Assembly (NCBI RefSeq): GCF_027942865.1
Contig: NC_134509.1
Span: 26,966,697-27,030,696 of the forward strand
Reading direction: 5' to 3'
Origin: Odontesthes bonariensis
Lineage: Eukaryota; Chordata; Actinopteri; Atheriniformes; Atherinopsidae
Length of the DNA stretch: 64,000 bases
The notes beneath the pieces are model-generated. The model ran no database searches, was not told where the DNA came from, and saw only the letters and a list, made by a program, of their open reading frames with translations. Below are positions 13,027 through 24,500 of the stretch, piece after piece. A program made the translations under genes and the position numbers. Each line of letters starts with the position of its first letter. Positions within the stretch are counted from its first letter, which is position 1.

Positions 13027-13488
13027 GAAATATTGGAATTGAGTGATTATGAACTTGTTTTAAAACTTTTTTTTTTCTTTTTGTCTATTTATCATCATCT
13101 ATAATGATCAGGGAACAGGAAAGCAACAATAAAACAGAATAATGTAGTAAAATATTACTATATCATCATTACCATATAGTAGGAAAACACATGCGAAAAG
13201 TTGCCTATATTTTTTCAGGAAATGGTGGATATTGACTTGATGTTTGAACTTATTTTCATTTTTTTGTCTTTTACCATCATTCATAAGGAGGAAACCAACA
13301 ATAAAACAGGAGAAAGTGGTAAAATACTGTCATCATTCGGCTACCATAGGGTAGGAAAACGCATGCAAGAAGTGGAAGACATTGAATTGATTTTTATTTT
13401 TTTTAACCTGTTCAACCTTATTCATAATGATCAGGAATGAGGAATACAATAATAAAACAAGTGGTAAAATGTCAGGATCATTGCGCTG
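13027..13488. repeat. Degenerate tandem repeats inside the piggyBac-type element
   Basis: Two to three diverged copies of a unit about 150-190 bp long, each carrying AGGAAAT.TTG.A..TGA, ATCAT..ATAATGATCAGG-like text, CAATAAAACA, GTGGTAAAATA and GTAGGAAAACNCATGC. The last copy is partial and runs into the GC-rich half of the element. Confidence 0.6.
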
Positions 13489-13694
13489 GCGGATAGGCGC
13501 GCCGCGGCACCGGGGGCTGGATGGAGAGAGCGCATGCTAAAGATACCAGACCCACTTCTCCCACCCCTGATTCCTCGACCAACACCTCTACGGACACTGC
13601 GACCGCGTTCCCCACTACCACCCACTCCATTGAGGTTGGAGAACGGCACCGAATGAGTTGGAGTGTGTGTGTGTGCTTGGAGAACAGCCTCGCT

Positions 13695-13850
13695 TCACAT
13701 GCCGGCACCATTACCTTCGGAAGTTTCACCGTGGGAAGCATGAGTGCTCGTCCGATCCTCCTCCTCACGAGGTAAAAACTCTCCTTCGGAGTCGGAATCG
13801 GCAAATAGCATGCTCAATACTTCCGCACGGTTCAACTTCTTACAAGCCAT
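13695..13850 (-). pseudogene. Remnant of piggyBac-type transposase N-terminus
   Basis: From the ATG at 13850 the minus strand reads 51 residues to a TGA at 13695-13697. The start is MACKKLNRAEVLSMLF followed by the acidic ADSDSEGEFLPREEEDR and then Ser/Thr/Gly-rich text. A short start followed by an acidic, Asp-Ser-Glu-rich segment is usual at the N-terminus of piggyBac transposases. The DDD catalytic core and the C-terminal Cys-rich finger are absent. It sits inside the TTAA-flanked element in the expected place, near one end and reading inwards. Identity is inferred from this context. Confidence 0.5.
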
Positions 13851-14146
13851 GGTGTTAAAAACTCACTAATAGTTCGCTGAAAATAAAAATTCGACTCGCA
13901 CGTCTCTACAGAACAGCTCTGAATAACTGCTTCCGTCTGAGCTCGCGCGGCTTTTTTGCACTGCCTTATAAAAACACTGTGAACTACAAAATGACGTGAG
14001 CTTGGTCTTGTTTGAAAGGGTAACATGTTTGCCAACTAGTGGTAGGAGGACTGAACACCTTAAAGCCCGTTTAGTTTATCTACAGACTGTTTTGTTTATG
14101 CTGACGTCATGTCGCAATTCTGCGACTTTGGCGGTTAGAGGGTTAA

Positions 14147-15460
14147 GGTGACCATTCTATAGAGGGGGCTAACTGGAGGACCCACTGGTGGACTTTAGCA
14201 GTGAGGGAAGCCATCAAGCTAAAGAAGGAGACCGCAGCTGACGGGTACCAAGTGGCTAAAAGGGCTGTAGTATTGGTGGTTGCTGAAGCTAAAACTCAGG
14301 TGTGGGAGGAATTTGGTGAGGCCATGGACAAGGACTTTCGGTTGGCCTCAAGTTGCTAACTAAGTTAAACTCATTTATAGTGTTTGTTGGACTCCACCAG
14401 CGCTGCCCCTTGTTAGTGATCCTTTGTGATTTTCATGGACAGGATCTCGAGCTGTAGTTGTGGAGAGGAGGGTGTCTTGTTTGGGAAAATCAGGGTGACA
14501 TCTCTGCTTTTTGCGGATGATGTGGTTCTGTTGGCTTCTTGAAGCCAAGACAGCTGAGTGTGAAGTGGTCGCGATGAAAGTCAGCTCTTCCAAATCCGAA
14601 GCCATGATTCCTCAACTAGAAAAAGGTGGAATGCTTTCTCCAGGTCAGGGACGAATCCCTGCCTCAGGCAGAGGAGTTTAAGTATCTTGGGATCTTGTTC
14701 AAGAGTGATGGCAGGTTGGAACAAGAGATGGACAGACTGATTTGGGCTTTGTCAGCAGTAGTAAGGGCTCTGCTCTGTTCCGTTGTGGTAAAGAAGGGGC
14801 TGAGCCAGAAGGCGAAGCTTTGAATTTACTGGTCCTCCTTTGTTCCTACCCTTGCCTATGGTTGCGAGATTTGGGTAGTGAATGAAAGAACAACATCGCG
14901 GATACAAGCGCCTGAAATGGGTTTTCTTCGGAGGGTGGCTTGAAATAGGGTGAAGAGTTAGGTTATCCTAAAGGAGCTTGGAGTAGAGCCACTGCTCCTC
15001 TGCATCAAAAGGAGTCAGCTGAGATGGTTAAGGCCTCTGGTTAGAATGCCTCCTGATCGCCTCCCTTTGAAGGGTTTCTAGTCATGTCCAACTGATCGAA
15101 GGTGCCGGGAAAGACCCAGAACTTGCTGGAGGGATTATAAATCCCTTCTGGCCTGAGAACGCCTAGGGCAGGGATGTCCAAAGTCCGGCAGGTTTTAGAT
15201 GTTTCCCTGCTTCAACACACCTGATTCAGATTAAAAGGATCTCTTCAAAAGATTGTTAAGGTATGCTCAAGTCTGCTAATGATGCATTGATCTGAATCAG
15301 GTGTGCTGAAGAAGGGAAACATCTAAAACCTGCAGCCCTCTAGGGCCCTCTAGGACCGGATGTGGACATCCCAGGTAGAGGGCTGTCTGGGTTCCTCTCC
15401 TGAACCTAATGTCTCCACGACCCAAGTTCGGATAAGCGAAAGACAATGGATAGATGGATA
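14147..15460 (+). mobile_element. RTE-type LINE, reverse transcriptase and 3' end (broken)
   Basis: The plus strand begins with WRTHWWTLAVREAIKLKKE and VWEEFGEAMDKDFRLAS (about 14170-14357). It then jumps to a decayed LHQRCPL...DFHGQDL (from LSPLLFVIFMDRI), implying loss of most of the finger and palm domains. SLLFADDVVLLA with intact ADD follows at about 14500-14537. Next come EEFKYLGILFKSDGRLEQEMD, LSQKAKL, VPTLAYGCEIWVVNERTTSRIQ and QLRWLRPLVRMPPDRLP, with stops between. The 3' end has a GGATAAGCGAAAGACAATGG motif and a GATA/ATGGATGG-like tail at 15431-15460. A MITE at 15169-15374 interrupts it. Confidence 0.85.
15169..15374. mobile_element. Fold-back MITE inserted in the LINE
   Basis: The ends read CAGGGATGTCCA on the left and TGGACATCCCAG on the right. 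Inside, long complementary arms run from GGTTTTAGATGTTTCCCT and ACACACCTGATTCAGAT on the left to ATCTGAATCAGGTGTGCTG and AGGGAAACATCTAAAACC on the right. The core resembles that of the MITE at 43203-43414, with a different outer end. No clean target duplication was found; some flanking LINE sequence seems lost. Confidence 0.75.
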
Positions 15461-17280
15461 TTATCATATGTCAGAGTTTGCTTGTTTTTTTAGCCTTAAA
15501 AAAGTCAGCATTGCTTGCCATTCTTAACAAGATACAAGTCATTTTTGCTGATAGAGCAAAAAAAATTACATTATAAGAACTCATTAAAACCACAAAAATG
15601 TAGCCATCCGGCTATTTTTCAGTTAAACTCACACATTGTGCTCTAAACAAGCTGGCTCAATTTCCATCAGTGGAATCAGTGAAATTTTCTCTCGGGCTAT
15701 TTTGCTTTAAAGGGATCCTGTCCTCAATACATACTAACCATCAGTGTTTCAAGTACTTGGTGGTTTTAACATCAATTAAAATCCCTGTACCACTTGCTGA
15801 GCTGCACTGTGCACTGTCACATCATGTTGTGTAACCTTACATGGTGATGAACGATGACAAAAAGCTCCAAAGTGTTTCTCTGCAATACACACACATACAG
15901 AAAAACATATCTCCTCTCCTTGCTGTATGTAAGAGATGCAAATGCATCTCTTACTTACAGCCATCATAATAAACATGCTTCTGTACACATATTTAAATTA
16001 AAGCCTCACACGGCAAAAGCGAGAGGCTTGTATATGAGAAATCAACCATCATCATCTCTATCCATATGAGTTCTACGCTTCATTCTCCCTGTCCTAACAC
16101 ATTGCACACTAAATGGACTGAGGCCAGTGGCTCTACTCAACGCCACCACGTGTTATCCCAGAGTGTCTGCTTATGCCTGCCTGGGTCTAATCAGCTCTGA
16201 CAAACCAAATATCTCTAGAGAATTTACGCCACTTGGTTTGACTTGTCGGCTGACTTCTAACTACACAGCAGATTGTATGGCTTTAAGGTCAGTTGCTTTA
16301 ACAACAGTCTTGTGATTTTAGATAGAATTTATAGAAACAAGAAATTAGGCAAAAAGCAATAATATTTGGTTTAGCACAGCTTGCTGATGCTCATCCAAAG
16401 TCTGAGTTTTAACTTGTGTAGCAATGAGCATGATTTGGTACATCACACTCTGGGTCACTCTGGGTCAAATTACAGTACTGGTATTGAGAAAGGACTATCA
16501 GCAAAAGAGTCTCAATTAAAGATAGGGGCATAAATAACATTTAAAGACTTTATCCATCTAACCAAACCTTTTAAGAAAATATATAAGATAGAAATGATTG
16601 TTTGTTGAATCATTGTAAGTTCTACTATTTTTTAATGCATTATCTGTTTGGTTAGGTTAAAAGTCGAGCAATAATAACTCCATACTACCTTGTTCTGAGT
16701 TAAAAATATTTTACAAGCCGAAAAGCTGATTTTTACATGTAGTCTGGCATCAACATCATCATCATGGCTATTTGTGTGTACTCAGTGATGCTGACTATGT
16801 GCGTTCACTGGTGCGTTCACATACTCTTGCATGACAGCTAAAGTAGTTCCGTCTAACAGCACTGATGTTTCCTGCCATTTGCCTTGAGGGCTTTTCCACA
16901 TTCTCTCTTTTCCTTGCTGACTTTTAAAGTGTTCTTCTGTTTTTTTTCTCCCTGGGGAAATATGACGAACAAAGGCTGACATTCGAGAGAGCAAGGCCAA
17001 TGGTCTTACTGTCTCTTTAGTGTGTTATCGTAGCCTTGCCATAGTCTCTCACCAATTTAGACGACATCCAGGTTGAAGTTATGCAGTTGAGGTGTGAGTT
17101 ACACTGTTTTCATGGTGAGATTTTAATATGATGTAATGTGACACTGCAGAGGAGGTATCAAATAAACAGATATGCAAAGTATTCATAAAGAAAAATAAAA
17201 TCATATATCTTTCAACTGAAACAAATTCCAAAGCAAATATTGTACAGTGAAGTAAGCAAAAATATAGCCATGTGTAATTA
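15461..17280. other. Intergenic DNA, no gene seen
   Basis: No supported coding region. A near-perfect 40-bp palindrome lies at 15922-15961. The open frames at 15776-16315 are short, overlap on both strands and match no family I know. Confidence 0.5.
15922..15961. repeat. 40-bp near-perfect palindrome
   Basis: Arms of 19 bp (GCTGTATGTAAGAGATGCA and TGCATCTCTTACTTACAGC) pair with one mismatch around a central AA. Confidence 0.9.
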
Positions 17281-17330
17281 GGGACCGAGCAGTGAAACTG
17301 CAAGGACCCTATTGTATCTGTAAGGTTTCT

Positions 17331-17402
<72 letters not shown>

Positions 17403-18560
17403 ATTCTTTGCAAAAGGTACTTGAAAACTCTTGAAATTTTGCAAGCGCCACCTGCCAGTCGACGACATGAAAGAATCTAAACTTTATATTTTTGGGAGTC
17501 GCTCATTGACTCTGTAGCGCCCCCTACGATGCTTAAAAATGGTCCCCGCAATGGGGTTAGTTTTGTGTGGGACGACGAAATTCGGTACACTCATTCATTA
17601 TGCCCAGATGCACAAAAAAGTCACATGCCGCCATGGTCCCACGTCCACAGGAAGGCGGCCATTTTGGATGGAAAGTGCGTTTTCGTGCCATTTTTGACCG
17701 ATTCCAAGCCTTGCATATGATCCAACTTGTCCTACAGACTTCAAACTTGACCAGGTTACTCTTAAAGGGGAACTGCGGTATTTTCAACATTAAGCCTCTT
17801 TTCTGAGTTGTCTGCAATGTTTTAGAACCCCCCTCACCGCTTTTTTGATGTTTACTGCCGTCTCCGGTATTTGCCTAATTTTGATTCTTCTCAACCTGCT
17901 TCAGAATGACAAGTCATGCGCATGGCCAAAAAGGTCCGTAAAAGCACATTAAACGTCCGTTTTCAAAATAATCAACTCACCGGAGTGGTTACTGGTGTGC
18001 ACTGGTAATCCATATCAAATTTCGTTGCGAAAAGTTGCTTCTGTCGTGTTTTATTTGGCAGCTCATTCATGCTCGAACTATTTTCTTAGCGGTGGCGGAG
18101 TAATATCAACGAACATCCAGTACAAAATGTCAAATAAAACACGCTTGAAGTCGCTTTTAACTCCCACAAACATTATCCAATCTGTCCCAAACTTCATATA
18201 GTGAATGCTGGACCCAGCCTGAACGTGGACATATTATCATAGTGACATCCACCTATAGCGCCACCAGCTGGTGGTTGGAAACGTCCTTTTTTTTCAACAC
18301 CTCAGATTTGATCCAACTTGTCCTACATATCTAATGGTAACAGCTCCAAACTTGGCCAGGTTACTCTTAAGACATGGGAAGAAAAAATCATGGAGAAACT
18401 TTTCCAAACTCTGAACAGTGTGGGCGTGGCCAGGCGGTGACAATGGTGTGATGGCGTTTGTGGTTTGAAAGCCTGATCATCATCGCAAGGTTATGAAACT
18501 TGGCACACACGTCCACCCTGACGACCTTGTACGCATACAGCTGCTTGCAGCTTTCTAGTT
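17281..18560 (+). repeat. Long dispersed repeat with nested insert
   Basis: Starts at GGGACCGAGCAGTGAAACTG and CAAGGACCCTATTGTATCTG, followed by the TTTC array. Then come phrases that recur within the segment: GATCCAACTTGTCCTACA (17717 and 18309), CCAGGTTACTCTTAA (17750 and 18356) and GCGCCACC(TGCC/AGCTGG). The phrasing is that of a repeat widespread in teleost genomes, without a recognisable protein. A foreign segment at about 17764-18160, beginning AGGGGAACTGCGGTATTTTC, breaks it. Small open frames here (17529-17817, both strands) are repeat text, not genes. Confidence 0.6.
17331..17402. repeat. TTTC tetranucleotide microsatellite, about 18 units
   Basis: Near-perfect CTTT array. It creates a spurious KERKKERK-type frame on the minus strand. 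Confidence 0.97.
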
Positions 18561-21500
18561 TAAATTGTAGCTTCATTATGGATAAATGTGAATAAATTTA
18601 TTGTGCAAAAACACCCTGCATGAGTTTTGCAGCATTTTGACAATGCATATCCTGAGTTTCAATGATTGTAAAACAGGATGCCCGCAGGAAAAAAAAACAG
18701 ATGACAAATTTACGATGTGAGGGTGAAACCTAAAGTAAATAGGGGTGTAATTATATACTGATACAAATTGGAACCAGATTTTATCATTATTTTCGTCATT
18801 ATTACATGGACACAAAGACCCTTAGATTAATCTAAACATGCCCAAAAACTAGTTGACAGATAACACAGTTAAAATTTGGTTGCCTTTGGTTGCCAATGTC
18901 AGATTTCCAAGTCAACACCAGAGTAAAATATCAGTGTGGTCTGCACCAGTACTGAGCCAGCACATGCCGGTAGTAGAACAAGTGAGCCCACGCTCAGATC
19001 TCGCAGCAAGTGGCATAAGAGAATAAGACAGATACTGAAGACTTTTACCAACCACAACTTGGTTGCAACTCTATGAGGTTAAAGGTAATTACAGCATCTA
19101 TTGAACAATCTATTGCCAAAGATTTACAATCTTCCATAGAATCTTCCTTTAGAGTAACTGCTTTTGGGGCCCCATTCAAATGTTAGAGGTAAGGTACAAG
19201 ATGTCAACTAAAAAATGTAGAGAACCAAGTCATAGGAGTATCAAATGCAGTAACAAAATTACTTGTGATTTATTGGACCTTTATTAAGAATTTTCATTTG
19301 ATGGCAACTAACCAATGCCACATGCCAAAAATGAAATGGCTTGTTTTCAACAGAAAATTAATATTTACGTTAAACAAACATTAAGCACTGTAATAAACTG
19401 CACTGAATCGCACCAAATGGTTCTGTAAAAAAATTATCATCCTTGAATCATCCCAGTCATCACACCCCATGTACCTAGATATCTATCATACTATGAATAA
19501 TGCCATGCTTTTGAGCGATGCAAATATAATAAAGGCTATGAATGGGTGCAAATATCTCAATGGGGCATCTGGCATACTGGATATGATTCTAATATGTTAA
19601 CAGGAATATGAGTGGAACATCTTATAAGCAACGAATAGAAACACCATAACTCAAAGGTGGATCAATGGGCATTATATTGCTCTTCATGAAAAACCACAAT
19701 TCCAAAAAAGCTGGATTCTTTTCACAATAGAACATAAAAAACATATCAAATGTTACAAAGTGAGACATTTTACTATTTCATGAAAAATATCAACTCATCT
19801 TAAAATTGATGGCAGCAACACATCTCTAAAAAGTTAAGACGGGGGCAACACAAAACAGAACTGGTTGATGGTATAAAGAAACAACTAACTAACACTAATT
19901 TGGGTAATTGCCAACAGGTCAGTAACATGACTGGGAACAAACAGAAGCACATACAAGAGGCAGAGTCTCTCTGAAGTAAAGATGGGTAAAGGTTAAACAA
20001 TCTTGGGGAAAAAATGCATCGACAAATTGTAAAGCAATGTCAAAATAATGTTCCAGTTGAGCAGTGTTAAAAGACTCAATCTTCCATCATCTAGAGTATA
20101 TAATATCATCAAAATCCTATTAAAGGATTTTGTAAAATGAATCAGATAAACTTTGTGAAGTATCACCAGCTGTTTTCAAGTTCCATAAATAACTAATTTA
20201 GCTTTTAATTTAAAAGCTAAATATAAATCTTTAAATCTTTGCAAAGAAGCCTCAATATGACAAGCTTTTTTCCTGCTCATTTTAATCCTCTTTTGAGCAC
20301 ATACAGGCTTACTATTAGCTAGTCTGTTGTAACAATATTAGCAATATTGCATGGCCCACTTCTCACCATTTCATAATGAATAAATGGGAGCTATCTCCTT
20401 GAGCTGAAGAAGGGAGGGATGGAACATCAGATGCCTCAGGGAAACAATCACCTAATTCAACTGCATTTTACTTCCCTACTTTCCACAAAAGCTAAAAGGA
20501 TTGGAGGTTGAGGGGGGTAAAGGGATATAGTCCGTTTCATCTGAATGGTGCAAAGGCCAGTTGAGAGCACTATCTATAAAAAAATGTACAAAAGACATCT
20601 CTGAGTGATGTACAGTGAATAATTTGAAAATGTTTATTTCAAGTACTGACATTTATGGTGAATGACATTTCAATTCCAGCATTTGACTCTGTCACCCTGA
20701 TTTAACATCAGACAGTGAATCAGACAAATTGTAAAAAATCTCAAGTGAATCTTTTGACCGCTCATGCATGAGAAAATTTTAGATGCCCGTCAGGATTTTA
20801 AAATAAATAATCACATTAGCTAAGTATATGATGCTCACATTGCCCTTTCATCCTTTTTTTTTTCCTTATTAGCTTTGCTCTCCTCCACTGTGAATCACAA
20901 TGACTAATACAAAAAAATGCAGCAATTTATCTGTGGTTTAATGGCTGTAGGGCATTTTACTGCAAGACAGCTAAGGCCACAGGAGTTTTGGAAATCGAAT
21001 TGTATACTGCACAGTTGTTTAACTGTGCCAGTCAATATTTGTTGACTGTTGTGTGTTTATTTTTTCTGCCCTCAGTCCTTAGGCAGTTCAAGTCTAAACT
21101 GTCTACTAAGATTGTAATGGTGTTTGTCCCTAACAGTTCAGACCAGAAGCTCTAACATTTCTGTTTGGTGCCACTCTTCTTATCTCTACTTTGTCCTGCT
21201 GCTAGAGAAAAACAATTTCAGTAAAACTTCCTTAAAAGATATTTCAACCTCCAAAATTAAAAGGTGGAGTACATTAACGTATATTTGAGGTGTGACATAT
21301 CATATCACATAATTTTCTAACAAGGCTATTCCCGAACTGATGGAGAGAACAGAGAAAATTGACAAACTTTGAGCTGTTTCAGCCCAAGTCTCAGGACTCT
21401 TTCTGCTTTAAGCCAGTTTCAACTTTGATGAACCAACTGTGCACGACAGAAAGCAAACAAAGTAACAGACGATATCCTCCAAGATATTTTTCACAGGCAT

Positions 21501-24500
21501 TAATGAAGACTGAAACAACATAAAATTTGTCAGGTGTACAAAGAGATAAGAATGTTGCTCTGTCTGTTAGATGTTGAAAAAGGTAGGTGTCAGCTAAAAG
21601 TTATGACACATGCAGACAGATACAAGCTTAAAGGGAAATTATGTTATTGTTGTGTTTACATCTTCCAAATACACCCAGAGTTTTAGCAGGGTGACAGGTT
21701 AACATCACATATTGTTACTTATATAATACCGATATAGTCTAAAAAAATCTAAACAAACCTGCGTTCATTTTTAATTAAAAAATACTGCACAAATTGTGCT
21801 AATGCATGTCAACTTGAAATCTGTATTCTGCATAAGGGCTCTTATACACCAAACTGAAACCAAGAACAAGTGATGACGACAGATCCCCTTCCTGCTTTGT
21901 CTTCTCTGCTGCATCATCAGTGTCAGAGGAGACAACATCCAACTGCCGACTGAGACATAAAGAGGGCAACTTTGACATGTAAAACGGAGCAAAAGTCTAA
22001 ATTTTTCAGTGAGGTACAAAACGTAAACAAAACAAAGCTTGTATAAGGTCACGGCATTATTAGTCCAGTTTTCACAATACAACATGGTTCTAGCTCAGTT
22101 GTAGGAAGTTTTATTGTGTTTAAACTCAAAAACATGTGGTTCAATTTAAACTAACATCATTTAGGCTGTTTGGTACATGTAGGCTTTTTAACAAATTGAA
22201 AAATACAATAGTTAAACACTCATTACAGAGTTAATTCACAACGTTGAAAAGCCTATCAGAGTTATTTGACGGAATCAGACGGAAATGAAGTATCCAAGCT
22301 CTTTGGACCAGTAGAGGCACACATGCCTTTATATTAATTTATTCATGCAGAACGAAACAGATTCAGACTTTTACAAAGAGGACTGTTGCAGTGAGGGGAG
22401 TTGAGGTGTTGGAGGGTTGTGTCTATGTAAAATTGGCCTCACTGACGTCTATAATGGACAGCGATAATAGAGCTTTCTTTACGCATCAAGTCAAATACTT
22501 TTTAAAACTTTATATTGAAACACTAAAGGAATCTGACTTCAAACCTCTCCAGCTTTCCCAAGGGGGGTATGGAGAAGGGAGAAGAGTTTTTGTACCCAGA
22601 TGTGATAATGGACAGCCAGGGCAAAACTGTGGCACAGCACTGACGTCAAGATTCAGACGAGTAAGCCAGGAGTGGGAACCGCAAGATGGGGAGCCCGTAC
22701 CCAGCATTCACCTGTAACCTGACATCAAGTCTGTTGAGCCCCTAAAGCAGGTCACTGTGTGACTGTCTAGTGGTCTACAATAGTGGTTTGGCCACGGGAA
22801 TCCATGTCACGACATCAGCTATCTCATGCGCCTGGTTTCAGGTAATGGTATTGACGAAAGGCCCAGGTAGCGGAAGACCCCAACATGCATCAAGAGAACT
22901 ACATTGAAGCAATGCATGAACTCGGGTGAATTTTAGAAAATATCTAAAGTCAAACAACCCAGGATTTCTAAATTTCTGATGTCAAGGCTCAATACTACTG
23001 ATTGTGTTGAATATATTTAACATTCTACACATTCAAATTGAATAATAAAAACAAACAGGGAGCATTACAGTTGTGGTTGTTGGTTAATATCTCTTAAATC
23101 TGACCTCAATACCTTGCAAATGTGTCATTATTGCAACAGCCCTGTGTGCAAACCGCATCTTTAAAAAATACAATGTTAATATGACTAAAACTATCATACA
23201 TGCTCACTTTAATGTCTATTCAAAACTATCAAGCTAAAGTATGGCACATTAGCTTTTCCTCTTATCACAGATCCCAGCATTGTGCAGCTGTATCTGCCTG
23301 TGAGAACCTGCCGACAGATGTTGCCCGAGGAAATCAACATAATCACACACAAATGGTCCGGAGCTGTGTCAAATTTCACACGTATTGTTGCTGCTTACGG
23401 CTATCCTGCCCCAGCCTCTGACCCCTTAGAAACTGGACACTAGCTGTTGCAGTGGAACTCTATGGCAACCACAGCCCTCCAACCAAATCAAAAGCAGATA
23501 CTGCCTTAACAAATCATGAGTGATGAAACTGAAGTTAATGACAAGTACACATGGGCTGTTTTGAAGAAAATCAAGATCCCATTATAAGGGCTGATTACGC
23601 CTTATAGATATTATGTCAGTTGTTCAATGAAATTACTATATTAAAAATGATGTGACTATAAACATCAATTGAGCTCAGCACTCAATCTCAAACTTTTGAA
23701 AGACTAGAAAGAAAAGGTATCTGAAAGCAGGCAAAGGGAAAAGTCCAGGAACTTAAAAAAAAAAATCTCCTCTAATCCCCTTTCACAGCTCTGTGCACGA
23801 CAATGAGGAAAGTCACAACAAATAAAGAAAAGAACAATGGGTAAACAAACTGAGCACTGGTGAAACTGGCACTTGTTAGAAGAGTGTAAGCTGGAAAATT
23901 AGTTTTGGGGTCAGACAGAGGCTGTGCTCCATTGTCTGCCACAACACCAGTTCGTCATGCTTCTGTGGAAAAAAATCAAATAAAACAATAGCAGCCTAAG
24001 AGGAAATATCAGTCAATGTTTTAGTTAATCCTCGTGATGGCTATTGTGGGAGTCATGCGTGGGTAACCATGAGAGTGTTTAGTAAAGGAAGTGAGTTAGA
24101 GAATCTCTAACTGTGTGCTGCTTACACAAGGTCTTGGTTACCACACTTACATGGGCACTGAAAAAATTCTGTCCTTAAAAAAAGAAAAAGAGGTTTTGAC
24201 TTAGACAGAATGGCTACTTTAGTTTTTTAAGCCCAATGGATGTTTTAATACAGGTGCAACATTTATCATTATTATTATCATTTTGTCATGCAACTTAATC
24301 TTGACATCTCATGATGAAATATTTAAGATAATCAACTGGAAAAGAAGAAAGAGCTGTTTATTATGAATTGAGGGTTTGCCAGGTCACTGAACTGAAGCCT
24401 GAAATGTGTCACCGTTTAGAACATTTTATTGCTAAATGTGTTTTGAATTTTGAAAGCACAAGAGAATCTTTCAAAGCTGAAAACATCTCTTTCAACTGCT

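Larger units (their letters stand above)
12811..14142 (-). mobile_element. piggyBac-type element with TTAA target duplication, non-autonomous
   Basis: TTAA lies at 12807-12810 and 14143-14146. Just inside, the ends read CCCTTTAGGCGCCAAG and, reverse-complemented from the right, CCCTCTAACCGCCAAAG: imperfect inverted repeats of the piggyBac kind. At 1332 bp it is too short for a full transposase of nearly 600 aa. It carries only a 51-residue remnant (13695-13850, minus) and, in its left half, tandem degenerate copies of a repeat about 150-190 bp long (13027-13488). It separates the two oppositely oriented LINE fragments, so it inserted after them. Confidence 0.8.

Noticed and set aside
17079..17468. 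129-codon frame with KERK repeats on the minus strand
   Set aside because: Product of the TTTC microsatellite; the flanks are unrecognisable.
17527..17817. Overlapping frames on both strands that look compositionally coding
   Set aside because: They lie inside a dispersed repeat, and the same phrases recur at 18300.
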